Source: JBCCEJ01 sp039030335
GTDB taxonomy: Bacteria; Pseudomonadota; Gammaproteobacteria; HK1
Length of the DNA: 64,000 bases
Direction of reading: 5' to 3'
Assembly (NCBI GenBank): GCA_039030335.1
Contig: JBCCEJ010000018.1
Location: 10,135 to 74,134, forward strand
Below are positions 17,395-27,036 of this stretch, piece after piece. The translations under genes were made by a program, and so were the position numbers. A model generated the notes under the pieces. That model had not been told where the DNA came from and did no database searches. It saw only the letters and a list, made by a program, of their open reading frames with translations. Position 1 is the stretch's first letter; each line of letters starts with the position of its first letter.

Positions 17395-19035
17395 ATGACC
17401 GCCGACCGTTCCTATCGAGATTTGCAGGAGCACATCGAGGCGCTGGATGCAGCTGGCCTCCTGCACCGCATCGACGCGCCGGTAAACAAGGACACGCAGA
17501 TGCATCCGCTGGTGCGCTGGCAGTACCGCGGCGGTATCGAAGAGCCTGATCGCAAGGCGTTCTTGTTTACGAACGTGACGGACAGCCGCGGCCGCAAGTA
17601 CGACATTCCGGTAGTCATTGGCGCACTCGCGGGAACGGCCGAGATCTATCGGATCGGGATGGACTGTGATCTCGCCGACGTCGGCCAGAAGTGGAGCCGC
17701 GCGATCGCCAATCCCATCGGGCCCGTCGAAGTGACCGACGCACCTTGTCAGCAGGTGGTTATGCAGGGCGACGCATTGAAAGGCGAAGGCAACGGCGTCG
17801 ATGCGCTGCCGGTGCCGATCTCCACACCCGGTTTCGACGCCGGTCCTTATCTGACCGCCGCTACCTGGATCACCGCCGATCCGGACGACGGTGTGCAGAA
17901 CATGGGCGTTTACCGCGGCAACCTGAAGGCGCCGGATCGTATCGCGGTAATGATGCTGATATCGCTGTCCGCGGGCGGTTACTACCACTGGAAGAAATAC
18001 AAGGCCCGTGGACAGAAGATGCCCGTGTGCATCGTGCTCGGCTGCCCGCCGGCCGTCGAATTCACTGGCCCGCAGAAACTCCAGATGGGCCAGGATGAAC
18101 TGGGCGTTGCCGGCGCGCTCGCGGGGGGACCTATCCACGTGGTGAAAGCCGTCACCAATGACCTGCGCGTACCGGCCGACGCCGAGGTCATCATCGAGGG
18201 ACTGATAGACGACGAATACCTCGAACCGGAAGGACCGTTCGGCGAGTCGCACGGATACGTCGCGCTCGAAGAGTTCAATCTGGTCATGCAGGTGACGGCT
18301 ATAACGCGTAAGCGCGCGCCGGTCATCCCGTCGATCATTTCCCAGGTGACGCCGAGCGAATCCAGCGTCATCAAGCGCGTCGCTTACGAGCCGCTCTATC
18401 TCAGTCACCTGCGCGACACGATGAGCGTCAAGGGCGTGGTGCGGGTTTCGTTGCACGAGCCGTTGACCAATCTTCGCCGCGTTGTGCTCGTGCAGTTCGA
18501 GCGGGGTGTCGCGAAAACCGAAATCTGGCGAGCGCTGTACGGTGCCGCATCGTTGCAGCCGGCAACCGGCAAATACGTGATCGCGATCAACGAGGACATC
18601 GATCCGGAAAACGGTGACGCGGTCTTCTGGGCGCTTGGCTATCGGGCAAATCCGGCTCTCGACGTGCAGATCCTCGGGCATCGTGCGCGGGGGCACGGTC
18701 CAGTGCTGAAAGGCGTGGATAGCGATTCGACCATGCTGATCGATGCGACGCTGAAGGCCGACATGCCGCCGGTCGCGTTGCCCAAGGAAGAGTTCATGCT
18801 GGAAGCGAAAGCGCTATGGGAAGAATTAGGTTTGCCGAAGCTCAAGCCCGAGTCGCCGTGGCACGGCTACTCGCTCGGCGACTGGTCGGACCGGTGGGAG
18901 CAGATGGCGAGGCGTGCGACCGATGGTGACTACCTGCGCAATGGCGAGATCACCTGGCAGCAGCGGCGGAAGGTGGCCGAACCGCAAACGCCGATCGCCG
19001 ACGTGCTGGACGATGTGTTTGGCGCGGATGATTAG
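17395..19035 (+). CDS. UbiD-family (prenylated-FMN-dependent) decarboxylase
   Basis: 546 residues. UbiD enzymes decarboxylate (or carboxylate) aromatic and alpha,beta-unsaturated acids with prenylated FMN. Characteristic segments are NMGVYRGNL, HWKKYKARGQKMPVCIVLGCPPA, the acidic site in LEPEGPFGESHGY and NEDIDPENGDAVFWAL. The length is slightly above that of E. coli UbiD. No UbiX flavin prenyltransferase gene is adjacent, so it must be supplied from elsewhere. The neighbourhood points to aromatic-acid metabolism rather than ubiquinone synthesis, but the substrate is not readable. The start ATG at 17395 is 82 bases after the glycosylase gene. Confidence 0.92.
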   Translation: MTADRSYRDLQEHIEALDAAGLLHRIDAPVNKDTQMHPLVRWQYRGGIEEPDRKAFLFTNVTDSRGRKYDIPVVIGALAGTAEIYRIGMDCDLADVGQKWSRAIANPIGPVEVTDAPCQQVVMQGDALKGEGNGVDALPVPISTPGFDAGPYLTAATWITADPDDGVQNMGVYRGNLKAPDRIAVMMLISLSAGGYYHWKKYKARGQKMPVCIVLGCPPAVEFTGPQKLQMGQDELGVAGALAGGPIHVVKAVTNDLRVPADAEVIIEGLIDDEYLEPEGPFGESHGYVALEEFNLVMQVTAITRKRAPVIPSIISQVTPSESSVIKRVAYEPLYLSHLRDTMSVKGVVRVSLHEPLTNLRRVVLVQFERGVAKTEIWRALYGAASLQPATGKYVIAINEDIDPENGDAVFWALGYRANPALDVQILGHRARGHGPVLKGVDSDSTMLIDATLKADMPPVALPKEEFMLEAKALWEELGLPKLKPESPWHGYSLGDWSDRWEQMARRATDGDYLRNGEITWQQRRKVAEPQTPIADVLDDVFGADD

Positions 19036-19084
19036 GTCGCCATCGCGTTGCGACAGGCCCCCGGCGGCAGTTGCGGATGGGTGG

Positions 19085-20002
19085 CTATTGAATGCTGCTC
19101 GCGGCCCAGGTGCCCCAAAAGCTGACCGTTATCACACTCGTGACGGTTTGCGCCGTGATGATCGTTGCCATCAGTTCATGATCGCCGCCCAGTTGTTTCG
19201 CCACCAGATAGCCGCTCGGCGAGGATGGCATGGCGGCGCACAGGACCGCGATCGCGGTCACGAGCGGCGGCGTTTGCAACCATGCGCAGATCGCCATCAT
19301 GAAGCACGGCATGAACACGAGCTTCAGCGCGAGCGAAGCCCCGATCCGTGGCCCCGGGCGGCGTAGTGCATTCAGATTCAGTGCCGCACCGACAGTTAGC
19401 AGACCGACCGGCAACGCCGCGCGACCCAACAGTTCGAACAGAAAGAACTGGTCGATGAATGGCCCAAGCCCCGCGACGTTCAATGCGACACCGAGCAGTA
19501 CCGAGAACACCATCGGGTTGCGCACCACCGCACTCAGGATCTCGAGCGGTGAGCGGTTGCCATGCCCGGCCACGTAAGCGTAGACACTGAGACCGTTCGA
19601 CAGCGGTACCCACGCGGCGACCATGATGGCGAGCAGTGGCAGCGTCTCAGGTCCCAGCAGGGCGAGCGTCACCGCAATGGCCAGCAGACCGTTTAGCCTT
19701 ATCGAGCCCTGGTGTACGGATGCGAAACTCGGTGCAGCCCAGCCCGCGAGCCGCCGGACGAGCAGCATCGGCACGCTCATGCCCACGATCGTGATAGCGA
19801 TCGCGATCGCGAACTTGCCGGCACCGACGCTCAGTGGATTGGTTGCGAGACTGTCGATGATCAGCGCGGGCAGCAGGATCCGGTAGCCGAGCTTCTCCGC
19901 AGGTGCCCAGAATCCATGGTCCAGAAAGCCCGAATGCCGCGCCCAGTAGCCTGCGACGATCAGGACAAACACGGGCGTGATGAGCAAGACGACGTGCAGC
20001 AT
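19085..20002 (-). CDS. AEC-family transporter (auxin efflux carrier/malonate-type)
   Basis: 305-residue integral membrane protein with about ten hydrophobic helices in two five-helix halves, starting LLITPVFVLIVAGYWARHSGFLD as usual for the family. The conserved N/P region VLLGVALNVAGLGP and the GAALNL segment in the middle are visible, and the C-terminal half carries AMPSSPSGYLVAKQLGGD. AEC proteins export or exchange organic acids. The ATG at 20002 is clear. The Ser/Thr kinase gene lies 61 bases upstream on the same strand, so the two may be co-transcribed. Confidence 0.85.
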   Translation of the reverse strand: MLHVVLLITPVFVLIVAGYWARHSGFLDHGFWAPAEKLGYRILLPALIIDSLATNPLSVGAGKFAIAIAITIVGMSVPMLLVRRLAGWAAPSFASVHQGSIRLNGLLAIAVTLALLGPETLPLLAIMVAAWVPLSNGLSVYAYVAGHGNRSPLEILSAVVRNPMVFSVLLGVALNVAGLGPFIDQFFLFELLGRAALPVGLLTVGAALNLNALRRPGPRIGASLALKLVFMPCFMMAICAWLQTPPLVTAIAVLCAAMPSSPSGYLVAKQLGGDHELMATIITAQTVTSVITVSFWGTWAASSIQ

Positions 20003-20063
20003 GCAATGACTCGACGGGGATTGAGAACCGGCCGGCTCGAGAAGATTTGGAAGTCCGACCCGG

Positions 20064-21545
20064 TCAGCGGCCCAGGCGGCGCACCAGAAGATGAGTGACG
20101 AGGCCCATCGTCACCAGCGTCAGGCAGAATGCCAGCACCTGCTCGACCGACGCCCGGTTCGCCGGTTGATACAGCTCGGCGATAAGCACCAGGGTCAGGT
20201 AACAGCATGATATCAGCGCCGTCGTGATCCAAATCATGCGCGCAGTTGGCAGGGCCAGCGCAGCGACGCCGATCATCGGTACGTAAACCGCGACCGGTGC
20301 GCTGAGCGGTCCGCGGTCGAATGCGAAAGCGGCGGTCGCCGCGAGTACGGGCAACGCGATCAGGGAAATACTGGTCAGTACTTGCGCCCGCCCGGCGTCG
20401 CGGAGTTGCTGCAGGAGCGGACCGGCTGCGAAGCCGACGGCCGCGACTCCGGTCACGTACCAGTGAAACGTACCGCTGTGTAACGGGTCGCCCATCATGG
20501 CGAGTGCAAGGTGCAGCAGGTAGAAGGCACCGAAGCCAAAAAACGTAAGCGCTACGATGGGTTTGCGCACGACCCAGCGTTGCAGCTTCTCGAAGCTTGT
20601 CAAAGCGCGCGCAGCGATCGGTTCACCCAGCAGGAATTGTTGCAGGTCGTCGGCGAGCGCCTCGGCGCTCTGGTAGCGGGCTTCGGGCACTTTCATCATG
20701 CAGCGCAGGCAGATGGTTTCCAGATCGGCCGGTATGCCCGATTGCACCTCACCCGGTGCAACCGGATCATCGTTCAAGACTTTTTGCATCGTGCGCAGCG
20801 GATCGTCGGACGAAAACGGCGGCCGGCCGGTCAGCAGGCGGTAGAGAACGGTCCCGAGCGCGTAGATGTCCGCGCGCTCGTCTGCATCAGCAACGCGCCC
20901 GGCAGCCTGCTCAGGTGCCATGTAGGCAGGTGTGCCCATCGGTAGTCCGGTGCGGGTGAGGTCACTGTCTTCGGCCAGGTCGCGGGCGAGTCCGAAGTCG
21001 GTGATCTTGACGATCGGTGGGGCAGGCACTTGCGAACCTTCGCCGCAGGTCGGGGCGTTGTCGGCGCGGTCTTCTGCGGCATACACGAGTATGTTGGCGG
21101 GCTTCAGATCGCGATGGACTATTCCGTGTTGATGACAGTACTCGATGGTGCGGGCGAGATGCGCGACGAGCGCGGCGCACCACAGCGGCGGTTGCGGCGT
21201 GTCGCCAACGTGGCGATGCAAACCGCCGCCGTCGATGAGCTCCAATGCCATGAACGGCCGGTCTTCGTATTCTCCGACCGCGAAGATCTGCACGATGCCC
21301 GGGTGTTGCAGCCGTGCGATCGAACGGGCTTCGCGTTGGAAACGGGCGCGAGCCTCGGCGTCAGCATGTGCCGGGTCCAGTACGAATTTCAGTGCAACAG
21401 GACGCGCCAGAGACTGATGATGCGCGCGGTACACGACACTGGTACCGCCTCGGCCCAGTTCATCGAAAACGTCGTATCCCGGAACCTGTGGCGGGGTCGA
21501 AGCTCGGGTCGGGCTTTCGTTGATGGACGGTGGGCGTTCGGTCAT
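20064..21545 (-). CDS. Membrane-anchored Ser/Thr protein kinase
   Basis: 493 residues. The N-terminal Hanks-type kinase (about 24-290) is complete: glycine loop GRGGTSVVY, Lys in VALKFV, HRDLKPANIL, DFGLA, an activation loop with MGTPAYMAPEQ and DIYALGTVLY. After residue 330 come about five hydrophobic helices (VALTFFGFGAFYLLHL onward) and no clear extracellular sensor domain. It phosphorylates Ser/Thr in cytoplasmic targets; FHA-domain proteins are typical partners, and one (an FHA-GAF-GGDEF-EAL protein) is encoded at 30354. An insert rich in Ala/Glu/Pro lies between the catalytic loop and DFG. Confidence 0.93.
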   Translation of the reverse strand: MTERPPSINESPTRASTPPQVPGYDVFDELGRGGTSVVYRAHHQSLARPVALKFVLDPAHADAEARARFQREARSIARLQHPGIVQIFAVGEYEDRPFMALELIDGGGLHRHVGDTPQPPLWCAALVAHLARTIEYCHQHGIVHRDLKPANILVYAAEDRADNAPTCGEGSQVPAPPIVKITDFGLARDLAEDSDLTRTGLPMGTPAYMAPEQAAGRVADADERADIYALGTVLYRLLTGRPPFSSDDPLRTMQKVLNDDPVAPGEVQSGIPADLETICLRCMMKVPEARYQSAEALADDLQQFLLGEPIAARALTSFEKLQRWVVRKPIVALTFFGFGAFYLLHLALAMMGDPLHSGTFHWYVTGVAAVGFAAGPLLQQLRDAGRAQVLTSISLIALPVLAATAAFAFDRGPLSAPVAVYVPMIGVAALALPTARMIWITTALISCCYLTLVLIAELYQPANRASVEQVLAFCLTLVTMGLVTHLLVRRLGR

Positions 21546-21629
21546 CTGGCTATGGCGGGACCGTGTGTCCGGGCGCGCAAAAACGCGGCTGGAGGCAAGT
21601 TGCGCATATCTCCCGTCAGGCCTGCAAGT

Positions 21630-22925
21630 TCATCGATCGTTCGCAGTGCCCGCCGTCGGCGTAATTGCTTCGCCGTTCCCGGTCAGCACCTCGATCCGTT
21701 CGAGCAAGAACCGACGCTCCGCTGCGTTGGTCGTGAGCGCGAGCGCGCGCTCATAGGCTGACATCGCCTCGGCGCGATCGCCGGCGCGCTTGAGCATATC
21801 GGCACGCGCCAGGTGATAGGGTTGGTAGCGCGCCATGGCCGGGTCGCTGCCGAGCGGTGCGAGCGCGCGTAGCCCGGTTGCGGCGCCGTGTGCGTAAGAC
21901 AGCGCGATGGCACCGTTGACGCGCACCACGGCGCTCGGCTGGAGGCCGTACAACTGGTCGTAGTAGCGCGCGATCGATTCCCAGTTCGTAGCATCGTAGT
22001 CAGTGGCCGTCGCGTGCTCGGCGCTGATGCGCGCCTGCAGTTCGTACGGCCCGGCTTCATGCGGCACGATGGTAAGTACGCTCAGCTGATGCATGCCTTC
22101 GTCGATCGCGGGGCGGTCCCAACGTTTTCGGTCCTGCGCAGCGAGTGTCAGGATGTTGCCATCGGCATCGGTACGCGCGATGCGCCGCGAGTCGTGCAAC
22201 AGCATCAGCGCCAGCAGACCGCCGGCTTCCGTGGCATCGGGCGCGAGCCGACTCACAATACGCCCAAGCCGAATCGCCTCCTCGCACAGTTCGGCACGCA
22301 CGATGTCGTTGCCGGCCGTCGCGGCGTAGCCTTCGTTGAAGATGAGATACAGCACCGAGAGGACCGAGTCGAGGCGCTCCGGCCAGAGTTCAGGCGGTGG
22401 AATCTGATAAGGGATTCCGGCCGCCTTGATCTTGTGTTTGGCACGGACCAGACGCTGCGCCATCGTCGCTTCCGGGACGAGAAAGGCGCGCGCGATCTCC
22501 ACGGTGCTGAGGCGTCCAAGGGTCTTCAGTGTCAGCGCTACACGCGCGGGCTCTGCCAGTGCCGGATGGCAACAGGTGAAGATGAGCCGCAGGCGCTCGT
22601 CTTCCAATGGCTCGTCGTCGAGCGCGTCAACTTCGTCTTCGACGATGCCGTCGGCGTGCACCTCGTAGCGCACGGCATCGCTCTTGGACTGAAAATTACC
22701 CGCCCGGCGCAGCAGGTCGATCGCGCGTCGCCTGGCCGTCTTGAACAACCAGCCAGCCGGGTTGCCCGGCAACCCGGCTTCGGGCCATTTTTCGAGTGCA
22801 CGCTCCAATGCATCCTGCAGCGCGTCTTCGGCCAGTGCCAGGTCGTTCAATTCCACGGCGAGCGCCGCGAGCACCCGGCCGCGCGATTCGCGCACGATGG
22901 CGCCGAGGCTCTGATTGACTGACAC
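21630..22925 (-). CDS. ECF sigma factor with C-terminal TPR-like extension (ECF42-type)
   Basis: 431 residues. The N-terminal sigma-2 region (VELNDLALAEDALQDALERALEKWP, then NPAGWLFKTARRRAIDLLRR) and the sigma-4 helix-turn-helix (LSTVEIARAFLVPEATMAQRLVRAK) are followed by a long C-terminal domain (about 180-430) with helical repeats, as in the ECF42 group. That extension is thought to control the sigma in place of an anti-sigma. The start is a GTG at 22925. The DGPF/YCII-domain gene lies 27 bases upstream in the same direction, the standard ECF42 arrangement. Note ERERR-rich low complexity is absent, so the extension looks folded. Confidence 0.92.
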   Translation of the reverse strand: MSVNQSLGAIVRESRGRVLAALAVELNDLALAEDALQDALERALEKWPEAGLPGNPAGWLFKTARRRAIDLLRRAGNFQSKSDAVRYEVHADGIVEDEVDALDDEPLEDERLRLIFTCCHPALAEPARVALTLKTLGRLSTVEIARAFLVPEATMAQRLVRAKHKIKAAGIPYQIPPPELWPERLDSVLSVLYLIFNEGYAATAGNDIVRAELCEEAIRLGRIVSRLAPDATEAGGLLALMLLHDSRRIARTDADGNILTLAAQDRKRWDRPAIDEGMHQLSVLTIVPHEAGPYELQARISAEHATATDYDATNWESIARYYDQLYGLQPSAVVRVNGAIALSYAHGAATGLRALAPLGSDPAMARYQPYHLARADMLKRAGDRAEAMSAYERALALTTNAAERRFLLERIEVLTGNGEAITPTAGTANDR

Positions 22926-22952
22926 GTGCGACTGTCGGAGCGACCCGCCCGC

Positions 22953-23306
22953 TCAGTTATCGAACATCATCACGGGCCGTACTTCCACAGTCCCGAGTCT
23001 GGCCGACGGTATTCGCGCGGCCAATGCGATCGCTTCATCCAGATTGTCACAATCGACCATGTAGAATCCGCCCAGCTGTTCGCGGGTCTCGGCGAATGGT
23101 CCGTCCGTGGTCGTGACCTTGCCGTCCCGAACCTGCACGCTGGTCGCGGTCGCAACCGGTTCCAGGGCTTCGCCTCCAAGCATCTTGCCGGATTCCCTGA
23201 CTTCCTCGGTGAACGTGAAGTAGGCCTGCATGTGTTGTTCCATTTCCGGCGTGCCCGGTTTTGGTTCGGCGGCTTCGTCGCTGTAGATGAGCAGAAGGTA
23301 TTGCAT
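22953..23306 (-). CDS. YCII/DGPF-domain protein paired with the ECF sigma factor
   Basis: 117 residues. It has MQYLLLIYSDE at the N-terminus and the DGPFAETREQLGGFYMVDC motif that names the family, with a ferredoxin-like YCII fold. Proteins of this type regularly accompany ECF42 sigma factors and are often their regulon members; their molecular activity is not established. The ATG at 23306 starts the fold, and an ATG at 23342 would add 12 unrelated residues. It is the first gene of the pair with the sigma factor. Confidence 0.9.
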   Translation of the reverse strand: MQYLLLIYSDEAAEPKPGTPEMEQHMQAYFTFTEEVRESGKMLGGEALEPVATATSVQVRDGKVTTTDGPFAETREQLGGFYMVDCDNLDEAIALAARIPSARLGTVEVRPVMMFDN

Positions 23307-23477
23307 GAGCGAAGGTTCCTCAGGGTACGGCAGACCGACCAACCGGTCCGTTCAGCATACAGACGATCGGGGATCGCCGGTTTCGACATGCGGGAGCGGT
23401 TTTGTCCGAATCGAGGCGAGTTGCGCGCAGCGCACGCTTCCCGGCGCTGTCGAACATACAGGCGCCATGGTCCGCAG

Positions 23478-24419
23478 TCAGGAATCCTGGAGCGAAGCAT
23501 TGGCGGCGCGGTCCGCCAGAGCATCGTATAGCGCCTGATGGGTGACGATGTAACCGGATTCGCGTTCCACGGTGCGCTCGGCGACCAGGGCATCGATAGC
23601 GGGAAGCGCATGAAACGGCACGCCCGGCCACGCGTGGTGCACGTTGTGGTAGCCCATCTGCCACGTGAGCATGCGCAACAGCGGCAGACTCGTGACCGTG
23701 CGGGTGTTGCGCCACATATCGGGCGCCAGCGCACAGCCCGTATGTTCCGCCATCAGCCACGCGCGTCTGAGCGGTTCTCCGAGCAACAGCGCCGCGGCCC
23801 AGGCCAGGAATACCGACGGTGCGAAGGCCGCGAGGCCAACGTATAGCGCGAGTCCGGCGCGGGCTTCGATGGACGCTTGATGCAGCTCACGTCGGGTCAG
23901 CCACGGCGGGCGTTCACGTCGAACGGCCAGCCGCAAAAGCGTGCTGATGGCCGCGTACCACGTCGGTAAGCCGGACAGGTGCCGCACGTACTGCCATCGG
24001 GTACGCGGCTTTGCGCGCATCAGCTCGGGATCGCGGTCCGGGTCCTGTGTGTAACGGTGGTGATTAAAATGGAAGGCTCTGAACCACGTTGGCGAGATCA
24101 GTAAAACGGTGCCGCAGATCGCGGCGACCACGCGGTTCAGCCCCCGGTGTTTGAAGGCGGTACTGTGGATGCACTCGTGCAGTGGCGCGAAGAGGGTGAC
24201 CAGGGTAAGACCAAGCAACCAGAGCGTCGTCGCCAGCCACACCGGGTTGTCGCTCGCGACCACGCCGGTCGCGGCGGCCGCGGCCAGCGCAAGGTGACGC
24301 GCGAACCAGAGCAGTCCGTGCCAGTCGCTTCGCCGCGCGACGGCTGCCCGGACAGCCGTGCGCAGATCGTCGGAGACGACGCCGACGGCGTTGGTCTGCG
24401 CCATGGTCGGATCGGTCAC
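23478..24419 (-). CDS. Fatty-acid desaturase-like membrane di-iron enzyme
   Basis: 313 residues. The three histidine clusters of membrane desaturases/hydroxylases are present: HECIH, HFNHHRY and HNVHH. Helices flank the first cluster (LATTLWLLGLTLVTLFAP), with more between the second and third. It would bind two irons and oxidise acyl chains, carotenoid-like lipids or similar substrates. The GTG at 24419 forms a GTGA overlap with the stop of the hybrid kinase gene and has a G-rich ribosome site, so the two are translationally coupled. This pairing hints that lipid modification is tied to sensing by the kinase. The frame is open further upstream to 24557, but that part lies inside the kinase gene. 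Confidence 0.9.
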   Translation of the reverse strand: MTDPTMAQTNAVGVVSDDLRTAVRAAVARRSDWHGLLWFARHLALAAAAATGVVASDNPVWLATTLWLLGLTLVTLFAPLHECIHSTAFKHRGLNRVVAAICGTVLLISPTWFRAFHFNHHRYTQDPDRDPELMRAKPRTRWQYVRHLSGLPTWYAAISTLLRLAVRRERPPWLTRRELHQASIEARAGLALYVGLAAFAPSVFLAWAAALLLGEPLRRAWLMAEHTGCALAPDMWRNTRTVTSLPLLRMLTWQMGYHNVHHAWPGVPFHALPAIDALVAERTVERESGYIVTHQALYDALADRAANASLQDS

Positions 24420-26839
24420 GTCGCCCCCCGCTCCGATGCCGATGCGCCGCGAATCAGGCGCAGCAGGTAATCGAGGTCTATCGGCTTGTCCAGCACGGCC
24501 GACAAGTGCTGCATCTCGGCTTCGCCAAGCTCCGCACGGTTCTGATATCCGGTACACAATAACACCGGCTTTTCCGCGTCGATCGCGCGTACTGCCTGTG
24601 CAACCTGCGTGCCGCTCAGGCCCGGCATCGTGAGGTCTGTGATGATCAGGTCGAAGTTTTCGGGCTCAGACTCGAAGCGGGCGAGCCCGGCGGCCGGCCG
24701 GGAGACGAACGTCGGGCGCATACCTTCGGATTCCAGGAAATCAGACAACATCTGCCCGACGCTTTGTTCGTCGTCGATGATCAGCACGGTGCGAATGGGC
24801 TGGTCTGGACGAGCCAATGCTGCCGGCGCACGGGCATCACCTTCCGCGCGTACCTCTGATGAAGTCGCGCCGGCGGGTGGAAGCAGTACCGTGACCATCA
24901 AACCGCCGCCGGCAACCGACGTTGCTTCGAGGTGCCCGCCGAAATCGTGCACGATGCCGTGTACGACGGCGAGACCCATGCCGGTGCCCTTACCTGGACC
25001 TTTGGTCGAGAAGAACGGTTCGAAGAGTCGGCCGAGTTGCACCGTTGGGGCGACACCCGGGCCGGAATCGTGGATGCGGATTGCAACATAGCGTCCGGAA
25101 AAACTCTTGCCGCACGCGGTGCAGCTTCGTTCCTGATACGCGTGCTCCGCCGCGGTTACCTTGATCAGCCCCCGTTCCGACATCGCGTCGCGCGCGTTGA
25201 TACAGAGGTTCATGATGACCTGTTCGAAGCTGATCGGGTCGACCTCAACCCGCGGCAACGCCGGCGCCAGGCTGGCCTCGATCGAGACGCTTGCCGGTAG
25301 CGTACCCCGCACCAGCGTCAGCGATTCGTTCAACAACGCACGGAGATCGTGCGGCGTCGGCTCCGTTTGTACCGCGCCGCTGTAGGTCAGGAGCTTGCCG
25401 ATCAGGTCACGACCGCGGGTGCCCGCAAGACGGATCTGCAAGAGGTACTTGAGCAACCGTGGATTGCTTGCGTGATTCGGCTGGCGCAGCGCCAGCTCGC
25501 AGTAACCGAGAATAGAGGCGAGCAGGTTGTTGAAATCGTGTGCGATGCCTCCGGCGACTTGCCCCGCCACTTCAGCGCGTTGCGTACGGTGCAGCTGGGC
25601 CTGAAGTCCTGTTGCACGCCTCTCGGCGGCGCGGGTCGTGGTCAGATCACGCACGGCCCCGCGGTGGCCGACCACGCGTCCCGCTTCGTCGCGGATCGGC
25701 GCACTGGTATTCAGGCAGTGACGAATGGCCCCACTGGCGTGCTTGAACTCAATTTCGGTGTCGCGCCATTCCCGCTCCGGCGAGTCGTATTCGCCTGAGC
25801 TGCCCAGCGTGGTTCGCTTCAGGATGAATTCTGCTCGCGCGTCGGCGCGTTTGCGACCCAGGATTCGCGATCGGGAGTGGCCCGTTGCACGTTCGAAACC
25901 TGGCGACACGAATACATAGCGGTCTTCGGAGTCCGTTTCCCAGAGCCAGCTGGCCGCGGCGGCAACGAAGTCGCGCAATCGTTGTTCGCTGCGCTTCAGC
26001 TGCTGTTCCGCAGCTTTTTGCTGGCTGATGTCGGTAAGAACGTGGAATGAGCCGCCGTCCGAGAGCGGACCCACGTGATTTTGCACCCAGCGACCACTAT
26101 CGAGACGCAGAACTTCGTGATTGGCGCGGTTTTGTTCCGCGCTTTCGCGTTCGGCGAGCCAGGCTTGTTCACGCCCGACCGCTTGCGCAACCAGACCGCG
26201 TTCCAGTGACACGCGTCGCAACTCTTTGAGCGTGACACCAGGCTTGATCAGGTCGGCGACGCCACGGGCGATATCCGCGTAGCCGGCATTGGCGTAGGTC
26301 AGTGCGCCGTTTGCATCGAACAGGGCGAAGCCCGCGGCCGACGCTTCGAGTGCCTCGAGGAGCCGTGGTTGAACACTCTGGTTGGAAATCGCAAACTCAG
26401 CTTGAAACGGCCATTCACCAAGCGCGGGAGCATCCGCCTGCGAGTTGCGCTCGAACCACTGGCTGATGATGCGCGGCATTCGGAACAACTGATCGGCTTC
26501 GATGAGTTCATCGATCTCCGCTGGCAGCTGTGAGGCGAGCGTGGCAACGTCTTCCGGCGGGCAGATAGCGACAATGGGCAGCGAACTATATCCGGCCGCC
26601 AACGCCCGCAGCTGACTCTCCGTGGTTGGTGCGGTCGCAGCGGTCCACAGCGTGATGGCGTGTAGCTGGTCATCGGCACTCAGCTGACCCGGGGAATCAC
26701 GGTCTGTGATGACGGCGATCGAATTCGCTTCGAGGTCGGCTATCAACCGGCCTTCCCGGTCGGGCGGCGCTCCAAACAGAGCGACCCGCCAGGCGCGAGG
26801 CTCGCCTTCGAGTGCGCTTGTGATGTCCCTACACGACAC
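24416..26839 (-). CDS. Hybrid sensor histidine kinase with two PAS domains and a C-terminal receiver
   Basis: 807 residues, cytoplasmic (no helix long enough for a membrane span). Order: degenerate receiver-like region (about 15-130), PAS (about 155-270), PAS/PAC (about 290-410), HisKA with the phospho-His in GGIAHDFNNLLASILGY, HATPase with NLCINARDAM and GTGMGLAVVHGIV, then a receiver with LIIDDE, phosphoacceptor Asp in DLIITDLTMPG and Lys in LDKPID. The ATPase domain contains a CTACG insert (C-x-x-C) just before its DSGPGV motif. The start is a GTG at 26839. No separate response regulator with an output domain is adjacent; the downstream co-translated gene is a desaturase. Confidence 0.93.
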   Translation of the reverse strand: MSCRDITSALEGEPRAWRVALFGAPPDREGRLIADLEANSIAVITDRDSPGQLSADDQLHAITLWTAATAPTTESQLRALAAGYSSLPIVAICPPEDVATLASQLPAEIDELIEADQLFRMPRIISQWFERNSQADAPALGEWPFQAEFAISNQSVQPRLLEALEASAAGFALFDANGALTYANAGYADIARGVADLIKPGVTLKELRRVSLERGLVAQAVGREQAWLAERESAEQNRANHEVLRLDSGRWVQNHVGPLSDGGSFHVLTDISQQKAAEQQLKRSEQRLRDFVAAAASWLWETDSEDRYVFVSPGFERATGHSRSRILGRKRADARAEFILKRTTLGSSGEYDSPEREWRDTEIEFKHASGAIRHCLNTSAPIRDEAGRVVGHRGAVRDLTTTRAAERRATGLQAQLHRTQRAEVAGQVAGGIAHDFNNLLASILGYCELALRQPNHASNPRLLKYLLQIRLAGTRGRDLIGKLLTYSGAVQTEPTPHDLRALLNESLTLVRGTLPASVSIEASLAPALPRVEVDPISFEQVIMNLCINARDAMSERGLIKVTAAEHAYQERSCTACGKSFSGRYVAIRIHDSGPGVAPTVQLGRLFEPFFSTKGPGKGTGMGLAVVHGIVHDFGGHLEATSVAGGGLMVTVLLPPAGATSSEVRAEGDARAPAALARPDQPIRTVLIIDDEQSVGQMLSDFLESEGMRPTFVSRPAAGLARFESEPENFDLIITDLTMPGLSGTQVAQAVRAIDAEKPVLLCTGYQNRAELGEAEMQHLSAVLDKPIDLDYLLRLIRGASASERGAT

Positions 26840-27036
26840 GGCGGCGGGCGATAGAACACACGCAAGGCAGCCGCCTGACCGGGACGAAGTATTGCGCGGC
26901 GCGCGATTCAGACAGTTCTGTCATGGCAAGCTGTCGGCTTGGGACATCGTGTTTGCGGGTGCGAGATGCGTCCGGCTGAGTGGTCGTACGTGTCCGGCGG
27001 ATGTCCGCAGTCTAGACGAAGTTGGAGAGCAGACCC

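Noticed and set aside
16957..18696. 579-residue minus-strand open frame
   Set aside because: Antisense shadow of the UbiD-like gene; arginine/histidine-rich with no family pattern, while the plus strand gives a full UbiD protein.
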